Notes: generated by a model not told the origin, from the sequence alone. A DNA stretch of 64,000 nucleotides from Luteimonas saliphila (GCF_016774335.1 NZ_JAETWA010000035.1:1-64000); one strand, 5' to 3'. Shown: positions 45,522-55,443, counted from the stretch's first letter. Numbers and translations: made by a program.

Positions 45522-46001
45522 CGGCCCTGGCGTCGCGTCAAGCATCGAATGGTGGAAACCGCCGCTCGAGAACAGCAGGCCGGGGCGACGTTGCCGGCAT
45601 CCGGCGCGCGGACACGAGGCGTCGGAGGCGTGGCTCCGACCCGGAAACCAGGCGCGGCCACCGCGTGGGGCCGACCCGCCGCTGCGGGCATTTGCGGGCC
45701 GGACCAACGGGGCCTGCGTCATGCCGGGGCGGACGGGCCGGCGCCGGGCGCCGCGACGGATGTCGTTGGACGGTGTGGAAAGAAACTGCACAATGGTATA
45801 AAAAGTAACCGCCCTGTCCTTCGCTTGCCGATGGCGGGGATCTGCGGAGCCTGGGAGGAAGTCCGCGGTGTCGATGGTCCTGCAAGCCGGTTTTCGCCGG
45901 CGAGCGCGATCCGCCGCCAGGCCGGCCACTCCCATGGGTTGCCACCACGTCAGCGGGGCCGAGGTTCCGTCCAGCCAGCCAGCAAGAGGGAGTGCCATCC
46001 A
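45522..46001. other. 480-bp gap without a recognisable gene
   Basis: Open frames cross this stretch but show no family motif and have no good start, so none is called. Near 45787 there is TGCACAAT followed by TGG-TATAAA (-10-like, 45797-45802), an extended -10 pattern that could be the promoter of the PQQ dehydrogenase pair; no -35 at proper spacing was found. TGCACAAT is the reverse complement of the ATTGTGCA seen at 19057 and 28033. Confidence 0.45.
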
Positions 46002-48125
46002 GTGTCAGGCCTGTACAAGAGAGTGATCGGTACGGCGGCGTTGACCGTCTCCATGTTCGTCCTTTCCGCCTTGACCGGCTGTGCCGACGAGCCGGCCGCG
46101 GACGCCGGCCGTGCCTCCGGGTCCGTCGCCGGCGCCGACTGGAGCAGCTTCGGCGGCGATTCCAGCGAGAACCACTACAGCCCCCTCGAACAGATCAACG
46201 ACGGCAACATCGCGCGGCTGGGCCTGGCCTGGTCGTACGACCTGCCGGTGACGATGAACGGCCTGGCCACGCCGCTGGCGATCGACGGCATCCTGTACTT
46301 CCCGGTCGGCCACAGCGTGATCCACGCGATGGACGCGCAGACGGGCGAACTGCTGTGGCAATACGATCCCGACGTCTACGGCGCGGCGCGGCACAAGCTG
46401 CGCGCCGGCTGGCCGATCCGCGGCCTGGCCTACTGGGAAGGCACGATCTTCGCCGGCACCCTGGACGGCCGGCTGATCGCGCTCGACGCGCGCGACGGCA
46501 GCCTGAAGTGGACGGCGATGACGGTCGATCCCGAAGACTACCGCTACATCACCGGCCCGCCGTGGATCATGAACGGCAAGGTCATCATCGGCCACGGCGG
46601 CGCGGACTACTCGCCGGTGCGCGGCTACGTCACCGCCTACGACGCCAGGACCGGCGAGCAGGCCTGGCGATTCCACACCGTGCCGGGCAACCCGGCCGAC
46701 GGCTTCGAGAGCGAGGCCATGGAGATGGCAGCCGGGACCTGGACCGGCGAATGGTGGAAGTTCGGCGGCGGCGGCACGGTCTGGCACGCGATGGCCTACG
46801 ACGAGAAGTACAACCGGATCTACCTGGGCACCGGCAACGCTTCGCCGTGGAACCAGAAGATCTTCAGCCCCCAGGGCGGCGACAACCTGTTCCTGGCCTC
46901 GATCGTCGCGCTCGATGCCGACACCGGCGAGTACATCTGGCACTACCAGACCAACCCGGGCGAGACCTGGGACTACAACTCCAACATGGACATCGAGCTG
47001 GCCGAGCTGGAGATCGACGGACAGCCGCGCGAGGTCATCCTGCACGCGCCGAAGAACGGCTTCTTCTACGTGCTCGACCGCAAGGACGGCACGCTGATCT
47101 CGGCCGATCAGTTCGCCAACACCGTGACCTGGGCCGAACGCATCGACCTGGCCACCGGGCGCCCGGTGGAGCATCCCAACGCCCGCTATCGCGATGGCTA
47201 CTTCATCGGCTACCCGGGCCAGTGGGGCGCGCATCCGGTCGCGGCGATGTCGTTCAGCCGCAAGACCAAACTGGTCTACCTGCCCACCAGCGAGTCCTAC
47301 ACGGTGTACTCCGACCCGCCGAACCTGGAGAGCTGGACCCATCCGCCCGGCATGCGCGTGAGCTCGGGGATCGGTCCGGCGCCGGCCAATATCCCGCCGC
47401 AGCCGCCGCCGAGCAGTTACCTGCAGGCCTGGGATCCGGTGGGCAAGCGGCGCGTGTGGGAAGTGCCGCTGACCGGCATGCAGAACGGCGCAGTGCTCAG
47501 CACCGGCGGCAATCTGGTGTTGCAGGGCCAGGTCACCGGCGAGCTCAGCGCCTACGCCGCCGATACCGGCAAGAAGCTGTGGTCGTTCGATGCCCAGGTC
47601 GGCGTGGCCGCGCAGCCGATCACCTACCTGGCGGGCGGCAAGCAGTACATCACCGTGCTCGCCGGCTGGCGCGGCACCGGCGCCAGCGGGCTGGCGCAGG
47701 AATGGAACTATTACACCCAGAAGCGCCGCGTGTTGACCTTCGTGCTCGATGGCGAGGCGTCGTTGCCCGCGGCGGAGAACGCCCCGCTCCCGTACCTGGA
47801 CGATCCGAGCCTGGTAATCGACGAGGCCAAGGCCGAGATCGGCCGCGAGGTCTTCCATCGCAACTGCCATGTCTGCCATGGTCCACGGCTGATTTCCGGC
47901 GGCGCGGCTCCGGATCTGCGCCGCGGCGGCACCGCGCTGAACGCCGAGGCGCTGGGCGCGGTGCTGCAGCAGGGCGCACTGGTCCCGCGCGGCATGCCGC
48001 AGTTCGAGGAGATGCCCGACAGCGAGGTCGAGGGCCTGGTGCACTACATCCGCCGCGAGGCGCGAGCGGCCATCGCGGCCGATGCCGACAAGGCCGTGGC
48101 AGGGCCGGCCGGAGAGTCAAAATGA
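46002..48125 (+). CDS. PQQ-dependent quinohaemoprotein dehydrogenase, lipoprotein (copy 1)
   Basis: 707 residues. An eight-bladed PQQ propeller (repeated W-docking motifs such as DAQTGELLWQYD, DARTGEQAWRFHT, AADTGKKLWSFDA) is fused to a C-terminal cytochrome c with C622, C625 and H626 (CHVCHG). The catalytic aspartate lies in NPGETWDYNSNMD. The adjacent-cysteine disulfide usual in alcohol dehydrogenases is missing: the segment reads LRAGWPIRGLAYW. A lipoprotein signal ends in LTGC at C27. The start is GTG with AGAGGGAG upstream. It oxidises an alcohol or aldehyde in the periplasm and may pass electrons to azurin. It overlaps the next gene by 4 bp. Confidence 0.92.
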   Translation: MSGLYKRVIGTAALTVSMFVLSALTGCADEPAADAGRASGSVAGADWSSFGGDSSENHYSPLEQINDGNIARLGLAWSYDLPVTMNGLATPLAIDGILYFPVGHSVIHAMDAQTGELLWQYDPDVYGAARHKLRAGWPIRGLAYWEGTIFAGTLDGRLIALDARDGSLKWTAMTVDPEDYRYITGPPWIMNGKVIIGHGGADYSPVRGYVTAYDARTGEQAWRFHTVPGNPADGFESEAMEMAAGTWTGEWWKFGGGGTVWHAMAYDEKYNRIYLGTGNASPWNQKIFSPQGGDNLFLASIVALDADTGEYIWHYQTNPGETWDYNSNMDIELAELEIDGQPREVILHAPKNGFFYVLDRKDGTLISADQFANTVTWAERIDLATGRPVEHPNARYRDGYFIGYPGQWGAHPVAAMSFSRKTKLVYLPTSESYTVYSDPPNLESWTHPPGMRVSSGIGPAPANIPPQPPPSSYLQAWDPVGKRRVWEVPLTGMQNGAVLSTGGNLVLQGQVTGELSAYAADTGKKLWSFDAQVGVAAQPITYLAGGKQYITVLAGWRGTGASGLAQEWNYYTQKRRVLTFVLDGEASLPAAENAPLPYLDDPSLVIDEAKAEIGREVFHRNCHVCHGPRLISGGAAPDLRRGGTALNAEALGAVLQQGALVPRGMPQFEEMPDSEVEGLVHYIRREARAAIAADADKAVAGPAGESK

Positions 48126-50266
48126 ACCATGCCGGCGATGCAGCGGTCCCTGCGAAGGGGTCGCTGTACAGCCGTGGTGTCGCCGTCCTGGCCGCCATGT
48201 CGTGCGTCCTGGCACTGCTGGCCGCGACAGCGTGCCGGAACGGCGACACGGCAGGGACGGACCGGGGCATCGACGCCGCCGGGACGATTGGTTCGGGCGA
48301 GGACTGGACAGGCTATGGCGGCGACGTGTCCGAAAGCCGCTACAGCCGCCTCGACCAGATCGACGATGGCAACGTGCAGCAGCTCGGTCTGGCATGGTCG
48401 TACGACATCGACGTGCGGCCGAATGCATTCAGCGCACCGCTGGCGATCGACGGCGTGCTCTATTTCGGCGTCGGCTACAGCGTGGTGCATGCGATGGACG
48501 CGCGCACCGGCCGCCTGCTGTGGAAGTACGACCCCGAGGCGCAAGAGGCGTCCGGCGAGCGGATGCGCGCGGCCTGGGGCATCCGCGGCATCGCCCACGA
48601 TGCCGGGCGCATCTACACCGGCACCATCGACGGCCGGCTGATCGCGCTCGATGCGGCCAGCGGCGAGGAGCTGTGGAGCGTGCAGACGCTCGAGCCCGAG
48701 GATGGCCGCTACATCTCGGGCGCGCCGTGGGTATTCGACGGCAAGGTCGCGATTGGTCACGGCGGCGCCGATTTCGCGCCGGTACGCGGCTACGTGACCG
48801 TCTACGACGGCGACACCGGAGAGCAGCTCTGGCGTTTCCACACCGTGCCGGGTAATCCGGACGACGGCTTCGAGAATGCCGCGATGGAGATGGCCGCCGA
48901 CACCTGGACCGGCGAATGGTGGAAGTTCGGTGGCGGCGGTACGGTCTGGAATGCGATGGCCTACGATCCGGAATTCAACCGGCTCTACATCGGCACCGGC
49001 AACGGTGCGCCCTGGAACCAGAAGATCCGCAGCCCCGACGGCGGCGACAATCTGTTCCTGTGTTCGGTGATCGCGCTCGATGCCGATACCGGCGAGTACG
49101 TCTGGCATTACCAGATCAATCCCGGCGAGACCTGGGACTACAACGCCGCGATGGACATGCACCTGGCCGAGCTGGACGTCGACGGCCGGGCGCGCAAGGT
49201 GCTGATGACCGCGCCCAAGAACGGCTTCTTCTATGTCATCGACCGCGAGGACGGCCGCCTGCTGTCGGCGGAGAAGTTCGTCCGGAACGTGACCTGGGCC
49301 GAACGCATCGATCTCGCGACCGGTCGGCCGGTCGAGCATCCGGAAGCGCGCTATCCCGGCGGCCGTCCTGCGGTGGTGTTCCCGTCGCCGGTCGGCGCGC
49401 ACAGCGTCGAGGCCAGCGCCTACAGCCCGCGCACCGGGCTGGTCTACATCCCGGCCATCGAGCAGGGCCGGGTCTACATCGATGCCGAAGGCGACCTGAG
49501 CCGCTGGCAGTTCACGCCCGGGCAGATGATCAACACCGGTACCGGCCGCGCACCGCCGGAGATCACGGTACCGCCGGGTGGCAATTCGCTGCTGGCCTGG
49601 GATCCGGTGGCACAGAAGGCGGCATGGTCGGTGCCGCTGACCGGCAGCAAGAACGGTGCGATCCTGGCCACTGCCGGCAACCTCGTGTTCCAGGGCAACG
49701 TGGAAGGCGAGCTGGCCGCCTATGCCGCCGACAGCGGCCGCAAGCTGTGGTCGTTCGATGCCGGCAACGGGGTGATGGCGCAACCGATCAGCTATGCGGT
49801 CGACGGCGTGCAGTACGTCACCGTGCTGTCGGGCTGGCGCCTGAGCGGGCCATCGGGCGCGTCGCACGACTGGGACTACTACGCGCAGAAGCGGCGGGTG
49901 CTGACCTTCAAGCTCGACGGCGGCGCCTCGTTGCCGCCGGCCGATCGCACGCCGCTGCCGTTCCTGGATCTCGAGGATCTCGCGATCGACGACCGCAAGG
50001 CCGCGCTGGGCGCCCAGATCTATGCGCAACGCTGCACCATCTGCCATGGCCCCAACCTGCGCTCCGGTGGCGCCGCGCCGGACCTGCGCAAGGCCGGCAT
50101 GCCGCTGGCCGTCGAGACCCTGCGCGCGGTGCTGCACGACGGCGTTCTGGTCGGCAACGGCATGCCGCGCTACGCCGAACTCGGCCAGGACGAGATCGAA
50201 GGACTCCATCACTACGTCCGCCAGCAGGCACGGATGGCGATCGCGCAGCAGGCGCAGACGCCGTGA
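48122..50266 (+). CDS. PQQ-dependent quinohaemoprotein dehydrogenase (copy 2)
   Basis: 714 residues, a tandem paralogue of the preceding protein: GTGNGAPWNQKI, HTVPGNPDDGFENAAMEMAADTW and NPGETWDYNAAMD align directly. The C-terminal haem c site is C638, C641 and H642 (CTICHG). As in copy 1, the vicinal cysteine pair is absent (MRAAWGIRGIAHD). The leader is hydrophobic and ends AATAC at C38, a weaker lipobox, so it may be a lipoprotein or have a normal signal. The ATG overlaps the previous stop codon. The position two residues after the catalytic WD is N rather than the Asp of lanthanide enzymes, which suggests a calcium type. The substrate may differ from copy 1. Confidence 0.92.
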   Translation: MNHAGDAAVPAKGSLYSRGVAVLAAMSCVLALLAATACRNGDTAGTDRGIDAAGTIGSGEDWTGYGGDVSESRYSRLDQIDDGNVQQLGLAWSYDIDVRPNAFSAPLAIDGVLYFGVGYSVVHAMDARTGRLLWKYDPEAQEASGERMRAAWGIRGIAHDAGRIYTGTIDGRLIALDAASGEELWSVQTLEPEDGRYISGAPWVFDGKVAIGHGGADFAPVRGYVTVYDGDTGEQLWRFHTVPGNPDDGFENAAMEMAADTWTGEWWKFGGGGTVWNAMAYDPEFNRLYIGTGNGAPWNQKIRSPDGGDNLFLCSVIALDADTGEYVWHYQINPGETWDYNAAMDMHLAELDVDGRARKVLMTAPKNGFFYVIDREDGRLLSAEKFVRNVTWAERIDLATGRPVEHPEARYPGGRPAVVFPSPVGAHSVEASAYSPRTGLVYIPAIEQGRVYIDAEGDLSRWQFTPGQMINTGTGRAPPEITVPPGGNSLLAWDPVAQKAAWSVPLTGSKNGAILATAGNLVFQGNVEGELAAYAADSGRKLWSFDAGNGVMAQPISYAVDGVQYVTVLSGWRLSGPSGASHDWDYYAQKRRVLTFKLDGGASLPPADRTPLPFLDLEDLAIDDRKAALGAQIYAQRCTICHGPNLRSGGAAPDLRKAGMPLAVETLRAVLHDGVLVGNGMPRYAELGQDEIEGLHHYVRQQARMAIAQQAQTP

Positions 50267-50313
50267 CGTACGGCCTGCATAGCGCACAGTGAAGACGACA
50301 TCAACGAGGACGC

Positions 50314-52461
50314 ATGAAGATCAATGACGTGACCGGTTACCAGGTCGAGAACGGCATCGCGGTGATCACGATCGAGTCGCCGCCGGTGAACGCCCTGTCG
50401 GCGGCGGTGCGCGGCGGAATTCTCGCAGGCGTGGAAACGGCGCTGGCCGACGCGTCGGCCGAGGCGATCGTGCTGATCTGCGCGGGCCGCACGTTCTTCG
50501 CCGGCGCCGACATCACCGAGTTCGGCAAGCCGCCGGTGGCGCCGATCCTGCGCCAGGTGCAGGACGCGGTCGAGAACGCGTCCAAGCCGGTGGTCGCCGC
50601 GATCCACGGCACCGCGCTCGGCGGCGGGCTGGAGCTGGCGCTGGTCGCGCACTGCCGCGTCGCCGCGCGCTCGGCGAAGTGCGGACTGCCGGAGGTCAAC
50701 ATCGGCCTGCTGCCCGGCGCCGGTGGCACCCAGCGCTTGCCGCGCATCGTCGGCGTGGACACCGCGCTGGACATGATCACCAGCGGCCGCCACGTGCCTG
50801 CCGTCGAGGCGCACGCGATGGGCCTGGTGGACGCGCTCGCCGACGACGCCACCCTGCGCGCGGAGGCGATCGCGTTCGCGCGTAGGGTCGTGGCCGAAGA
50901 CCGCCCGCTGCGCCGGGTGCGCGACCTCGACGCGAAGATCGAGGAAGCGCGCGCGAATCCGGGCGCGATCGAGGCGTTCCGCAGGGCCAACGCGCGCCGC
51001 TTTCGCGGTTTTCTCGCGCCCGAGTACAACATCCGCTGCATCGAGGCCGCGCTGGCGCTGCCGTTCGACGCCGCGCTGAAGGAGGAGCGGCGCCTGTTCG
51101 ACGAGCTGATGGCCGGGCCGCAGTCGAAGGCGCAGCGCCACGTGTTCTTCGCCGAGCGTCGGGTCGCCAAGCTCGCCGACGTGCCGGCCGAGACGCCGCT
51201 GCGGCCGGTCGAGCGCGCGTCGGTGATCGGCGCCGGCACGATGGGCGGTGGCATCGCGATGGCGTTCCTCAACGCCGGCTTCCCCGTGACCCTGGTGGAG
51301 ACGACGCAGGCGGCGCTCGACCGCGGCCTTGCGACGATCCGCAGGAACTACGACGCGACCGCCGCCAAGGGCCGGCTGACCGGCAAACAGGTGGAGGCGC
51401 GGCTGGCGCGCCTGCACGGCACGCTGGCGCTGGAGGATGTCGCCGACAGTGACCTGGTCATCGAGGCGGTGTTCGAGCAGATGGACATCAAGCAGGCGCT
51501 GTTCTCGCGCATCGATGCCATCGCCAAGCCCGGCGCGATCCTCGCCAGCAACACGTCCTACCTCGACATCGACACGATCGCTGCTGCCACCTCGCGTCCG
51601 CGGGACGTGATCGGCATGCATTTCTTCTCGCCGGCGCACATCATGCGCCTGCTGGAGATCGTGCGCGGCAGGGCGACTGCCGAAGATGCCATCGCCACCG
51701 CGATGGCGGTGGCCAAGCGGCTGGGCAAGGTCGGCGTCGTGGTCGGCAACTGCTTCGGCTTCGTCGGCAACCGCATGCTGGCCCAGCGCCAGCGCGAGGC
51801 GGAGAAGCTGATCCTGGAAGGCGCCCTGCCGTGGCAGGTCGACAAGGTGCTCTACGATTTCGGCTTCCCGATGGGGCCGTTCCAGATGCGCGACATGGCC
51901 GGCATGGACGTGGGCTGGGATCCGGCCAGATCGTCTTCGTCGACGGTGCGCGAGATCCTCAACGAGACCGGCCGGCGCGGGCAGAAGACCGGCGCGGGCT
52001 ACTACGACTACGACGAGCAGCGCAGGCCGACGCCATCCCCGCTGGTGGAGCAGGTGATCCTGGACTTCGCCGCGCGCAAGGGCATCGCGCGGCGCGAGAT
52101 CGGCGACGGCGAGATCCTCGAGCGCTGCCTGTACGCGATGGTCAACGAAGCGGTCAACATCCTCGACGAGGGCATCGCCGTGCGCGCTTCCGATATCGAC
52201 GTGGTCTGGGTGACCGGTTACGGCTGGCCGGCCTATCGCGGCGGCCCGATGTTCTGGGCCGAGCACGACGTGGGCCTCGACACGATCCTGGCGCGGATAC
52301 GCGAACTGCATCCCGATCATGGCGACGATTTCCGGCCGGCGCCGTTGCTCGAGCGGCTGGTCGCCGAGGGTCGCGGTTTCTCCGCTTCCGGAAGGGATGC
52401 CCCGAGAGGCGATGCCGCCGGAGGTGATGTTCGCGGAAGCGATCGGCCGGTCGAGAGTTGA
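50314..52461 (+). CDS. Bifunctional enoyl-CoA hydratase/3-hydroxyacyl-CoA dehydrogenase (FadB/FadJ-like)
   Basis: 715 residues. The N-terminal crotonase domain keeps both glutamates (GTALGGGLELALVAH and LPEVNIGLLPGAGGTQ). The NAD domain starts at SVIGAGTMGGGIAMAFLNAGFP, and the dehydrogenase catalytic histidine lies in GMHFFSPAHIMRLLEIV with SNTSYLDID before it. A C-terminal helical domain follows, then a hydrophilic G/D/R tail of about 25 residues that is not part of the fold. It hydrates enoyl-CoA and oxidises the 3-hydroxy product. ATG start 47 bp after the PQQ gene. Unlike the two crotonase-only proteins in the window, it has intact hydratase residues and may do the main beta-oxidation work. 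Confidence 0.95.
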   Translation: MKINDVTGYQVENGIAVITIESPPVNALSAAVRGGILAGVETALADASAEAIVLICAGRTFFAGADITEFGKPPVAPILRQVQDAVENASKPVVAAIHGTALGGGLELALVAHCRVAARSAKCGLPEVNIGLLPGAGGTQRLPRIVGVDTALDMITSGRHVPAVEAHAMGLVDALADDATLRAEAIAFARRVVAEDRPLRRVRDLDAKIEEARANPGAIEAFRRANARRFRGFLAPEYNIRCIEAALALPFDAALKEERRLFDELMAGPQSKAQRHVFFAERRVAKLADVPAETPLRPVERASVIGAGTMGGGIAMAFLNAGFPVTLVETTQAALDRGLATIRRNYDATAAKGRLTGKQVEARLARLHGTLALEDVADSDLVIEAVFEQMDIKQALFSRIDAIAKPGAILASNTSYLDIDTIAAATSRPRDVIGMHFFSPAHIMRLLEIVRGRATAEDAIATAMAVAKRLGKVGVVVGNCFGFVGNRMLAQRQREAEKLILEGALPWQVDKVLYDFGFPMGPFQMRDMAGMDVGWDPARSSSSTVREILNETGRRGQKTGAGYYDYDEQRRPTPSPLVEQVILDFAARKGIARREIGDGEILERCLYAMVNEAVNILDEGIAVRASDIDVVWVTGYGWPAYRGGPMFWAEHDVGLDTILARIRELHPDHGDDFRPAPLLERLVAEGRGFSASGRDAPRGDAAGGDVRGSDRPVES

Positions 52462-52549
52462 TGCGGATCGGACAAGGAAAGACGCAAGATTATCTGCGGC
52501 CGCCCGGCATCGTGCCTGCGCCCGCGCCGACAGTGTTGGGAGGTGGATG

Positions 52550-54910
52550 ATGGCCGGACCGTTGCAGGACCTGATGGTGGTGGATGTGTCGCGGGTGCGT
52601 CCCGGGTTGATCGCGGGCGTGCTGCTGGCCGACCACGGTGCGCAGGTGATCAAGATCGAACCGCCGGGCGGGCACTACTACGCCTGCGAGCCCAGCCGCA
52701 AAGGCTGGGATCGCGGCAAGCTCAGCATCGAGCTGGACATCGACGACGCAGCGGGCAGGCGCGACCTGGCCGCGCTGCTGCGCAGCGCCGACGTGCTGAT
52801 CCATTCCTTCGATGACGCCCAGGCGCGTCGCCGCGGGCTCGATCATGCGTCGCTGGCGGGCGAGTGCCCGGCGCTGGTGGTCTGCGCGCTGACCGCCTAT
52901 GGTGCGGACACTCCGCTGGCCGACCGGCCCTATGGCGAGTCGCTGGCGGCCGCACGGCTGGGTGCGATGCTGGAAAAGCGCAGTCCGTTCCGCGAAGGTC
53001 CGCTCTATCTCGGCCATCCCGCATTGCATTACGGCCAGGCGTTCCTGGCCGCGATCAACATCCTGGCCGCGCTGCGCGCGCGCCGTCACAACGGTGTCGG
53101 CCAGGAGGTCGAAGCATCGCTGCTGGATTCGTTCCTGGCGCAGTCGCCGATGAACTGGTGGTCGCATCCGCAGAAGCTGTCCTACATCAACCGCGAGCTG
53201 CAGGATCCCAGCCGGGGCGTCAACTTCGGGCATACCCGCCTGGTCACCGGTCTGGTGCAGTGCGGCGACGGCGAGTACATGCAGATACATACCGGTGGAC
53301 CGGGTGCGTTCAAGCGCACGATGGATCTGCTCGGGTTCGGCGACCGGATCCGCGACGTGGACGGGCCGGAGATGCTGGTGCCGCTTTCGGAGGACGAGTA
53401 CCGGATCGCCCGCGTCGAACTCTACGAGGCGATGAAACGCAAGCCGCGCGAGGAGTGGCTGCGCTTGTTCCAGGAGGCCGATATCGCCTGCCTGCCCGTG
53501 TTGCGGCCGGCGGAAGCGCTGCTCGACAACCAGGTCGAGCACATGCAGCAACGGATCGAAGTGGCCGATGCCGACTACGGCACCCTGCACCAGGCCGCGC
53601 CGGCCGTACGTTACTCCAACATCGCGGCCGTGGTGCCGGCGCCGGCGCCGGCCGTGGGTCGCGACAACGTGCGGCTGGCCGGACTGGCTGCGCGCCCGCA
53701 GCCCGGCTTCGCAAAGCGCGGCGAGGACGTGGGCTCCGCGCTCGAAGGCCTGAAGGTGCTCGATTTCAGCTCGTTCTTCGCCTGCGGCTACGCCGCGCGC
53801 ATGCTGTCCGACCTCGGTGCCGACGTGATCAAGGTCGAGACCGCCTCCGGTGACCAGATGCGCCCGTTGCCCGATCCGTTCGAAGCCTGCCAGCGCGGCA
53901 AGCGCGATGTCGTGATCGACCTGAAGACGCCGGAAGGATTGGCGCTGGTGCAGCGGCTGGTCGCCGAGGCCGATGTGGTGATGCACAACTGGCGACCGGG
54001 CAAGGCCGACAAGGCCGGCATCGGCTACGAGCAGCTGCGTGCGATCAATCCCGCCCTGGTCTATGCCTATCTGCCCGGCTACGGTTCCAGCGGACCGAAG
54101 GCGAAGCTCAAGAGCTTCGCGCCGCTGATCAGCGGTTTCTGCGGGCTGCTGTACGAGGGCGGCGGCGAAGGCAATCCCCCGGTGCCGAGCGTGTTCGGCA
54201 ACGAGGACTACAACAACGGCTTCCTCGGCGCGTTCGGCGTGCTGGCGGCGCTGGAGCATCGCGAGCGCAGCGGGACGGGCACCTACCTGGAATGCCCGCA
54301 GGTCAGTTCGAGCCTGTTCACGACCTCCGAGCACTTCCTCGACGCCGAGCGCGAGGTGGTCTGGAGCATGCGCATGGACAAGGCGCAGATGGGCTTCAGC
54401 GCACTGGACCGCCTGTACCGGACCGAGGATGGCTGGATCTGCATCTGTTGCGAATCCGATGACGGGTTCGCAGCGCTCGCCAAGGCGATCGGCCGTCCCG
54501 AGCTGGCGGCCGATGGCGAGTATCGCGACCACGCGTCACGATTGGCGCATCGCGAGGCGCTGGGTGAAATCATTGCTGCCTGGTTCGCCGGCAGGAAGAC
54601 CGGCGAAGCCTTCGACCATCTCGATGCCGGGGGCGTCGCCTGCGAAATCGCACGCGAGGAGCAATGGCTGCCCGAGTTCTTCGCGCAGGACTGGGCGGTG
54701 GCATCGCAACGCGTGTTCGACCAGGCCGATTCGCTGCATGGTCCGATCCGCGAGATCGGCCTGTTCAACCGGCTGCACGGCACGCCCGGCGTACGCAAGG
54801 GCACCGCGCCCAAGCTCGGTGAACATACCCGCGAGGTGCTGCTGGAACTGGGCTGCAGCGAAGCGGAGATCGATGCGCTGGCACAGGCGAGGAAGGTGAA
54901 GCTGGCGTGA
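52550..54910 (+). CDS. Double-domain CaiB/BaiF CoA-transferase-like protein
   Basis: 786 residues made of two tandem class III CoA-transferase domains. The first runs from LMVVDVSRVRPGLIAGVLLADHGAQVIKIE to about residue 375. The second starts at LKVLDFSSFFACGYAARMLSDLGADVIKVETASG near residue 400. Single-domain enzymes dimerise as interlocked rings, so a fusion could make the dimer internally. Neither half shows the usual GYD or GHD aspartate: the first reads RPYGESLAAARLGAM, the second KSFAPLISGFCGLLY. GGGAGGTG lies 6 bp before the chosen ATG; an ATG 3 bp earlier is possible. It follows the FadB-like gene by 88 bp. Whether it transfers CoA is uncertain. Confidence 0.85.
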   Translation: MAGPLQDLMVVDVSRVRPGLIAGVLLADHGAQVIKIEPPGGHYYACEPSRKGWDRGKLSIELDIDDAAGRRDLAALLRSADVLIHSFDDAQARRRGLDHASLAGECPALVVCALTAYGADTPLADRPYGESLAAARLGAMLEKRSPFREGPLYLGHPALHYGQAFLAAINILAALRARRHNGVGQEVEASLLDSFLAQSPMNWWSHPQKLSYINRELQDPSRGVNFGHTRLVTGLVQCGDGEYMQIHTGGPGAFKRTMDLLGFGDRIRDVDGPEMLVPLSEDEYRIARVELYEAMKRKPREEWLRLFQEADIACLPVLRPAEALLDNQVEHMQQRIEVADADYGTLHQAAPAVRYSNIAAVVPAPAPAVGRDNVRLAGLAARPQPGFAKRGEDVGSALEGLKVLDFSSFFACGYAARMLSDLGADVIKVETASGDQMRPLPDPFEACQRGKRDVVIDLKTPEGLALVQRLVAEADVVMHNWRPGKADKAGIGYEQLRAINPALVYAYLPGYGSSGPKAKLKSFAPLISGFCGLLYEGGGEGNPPVPSVFGNEDYNNGFLGAFGVLAALEHRERSGTGTYLECPQVSSSLFTTSEHFLDAEREVVWSMRMDKAQMGFSALDRLYRTEDGWICICCESDDGFAALAKAIGRPELAADGEYRDHASRLAHREALGEIIAAWFAGRKTGEAFDHLDAGGVACEIAREEQWLPEFFAQDWAVASQRVFDQADSLHGPIREIGLFNRLHGTPGVRKGTAPKLGEHTREVLLELGCSEAEIDALAQARKVKLA

Positions 54911-55020
54911 CGTCGTCCGGTTCCGCCGGCGGCGGTGCGAGCATGTGACGGCGCGCCTTGCTGGCCGGGATCCCCGCACTGGGACTGGTCGCGATGATAC
55001 CGGCGTGAGGGCATCGGGCG

Positions 55021-55390
55021 CAGCCTGCGTGGATCTTCCAGGAACGGTCCTTCGAGCAGCACCGCGCGTTGGGGCGCCCCGATGGCGTCGCCCTCGATCG
55101 CCGCGGCAACCCGTGGGTGGCAATGCCGTCCGCGGAGCGGATCGCCACAGCGACTCCACTGGGGCGGATCGTGTCTTTCGCATCGCACGCAACGGACGCG
55201 TGCCGGTACTGGCGAATGCGGGAGCGGGCTTGCCGTTGCCGCATTGGCACGCCGGACGACAGCCACATCCAGCGCGGCATATGGCGGATGCCCTGTCACT
55301 GCCGATGTCTTGGATCGCGGCTTTCCGGGCGGGTTGGCATCCGTCGCGGTGCGGGCGGAAATCCGCTTGCCGGTTGCGGAAACAACCACG
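55021..55390 (+). pseudogene. Possible decayed SMP-30/gluconolactonase-like gene
   Basis: No intact gene is found in 54911-55645. One frame from 55021 reads AWIFQERSFEQHR then GRPDGVALDRRGNPWVAMPSAERI, resembling the PDG-D-GN-W motif of SMP-30/gluconolactonase proteins. A second frame then continues with ADRVFRIARNGRVPVLANAG, as it should after VAMPSA if about 20 bp had been inserted. A third frame shows DVLDRGFPGGLASVAVRAEIRLPV near 55310. Family-like pieces in three successive frames, with no start codon, suggest a frameshifted remnant. The family call rests on short motifs. Confidence 0.4.
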
Positions 55391-55443
55391 ATTTTCCAGG
55401 GCGCATGCGGCAGCGCAGCATAAACTGTGTTTGTTTTATCCTG

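Noticed and set aside
45549..46001. Plus-strand open frame leading into the first PQQ dehydrogenase
   Set aside because: The lipoprotein signal begins at the GTG at 46002 with a ribosome site; the upstream peptide is low-complexity without motifs.
48122..50266. Lanthanide-dependent (XoxF-type) assignment for the PQQ dehydrogenases
   Set aside because: The residue two after the catalytic WD is N in both, not the Asp associated with lanthanide binding.
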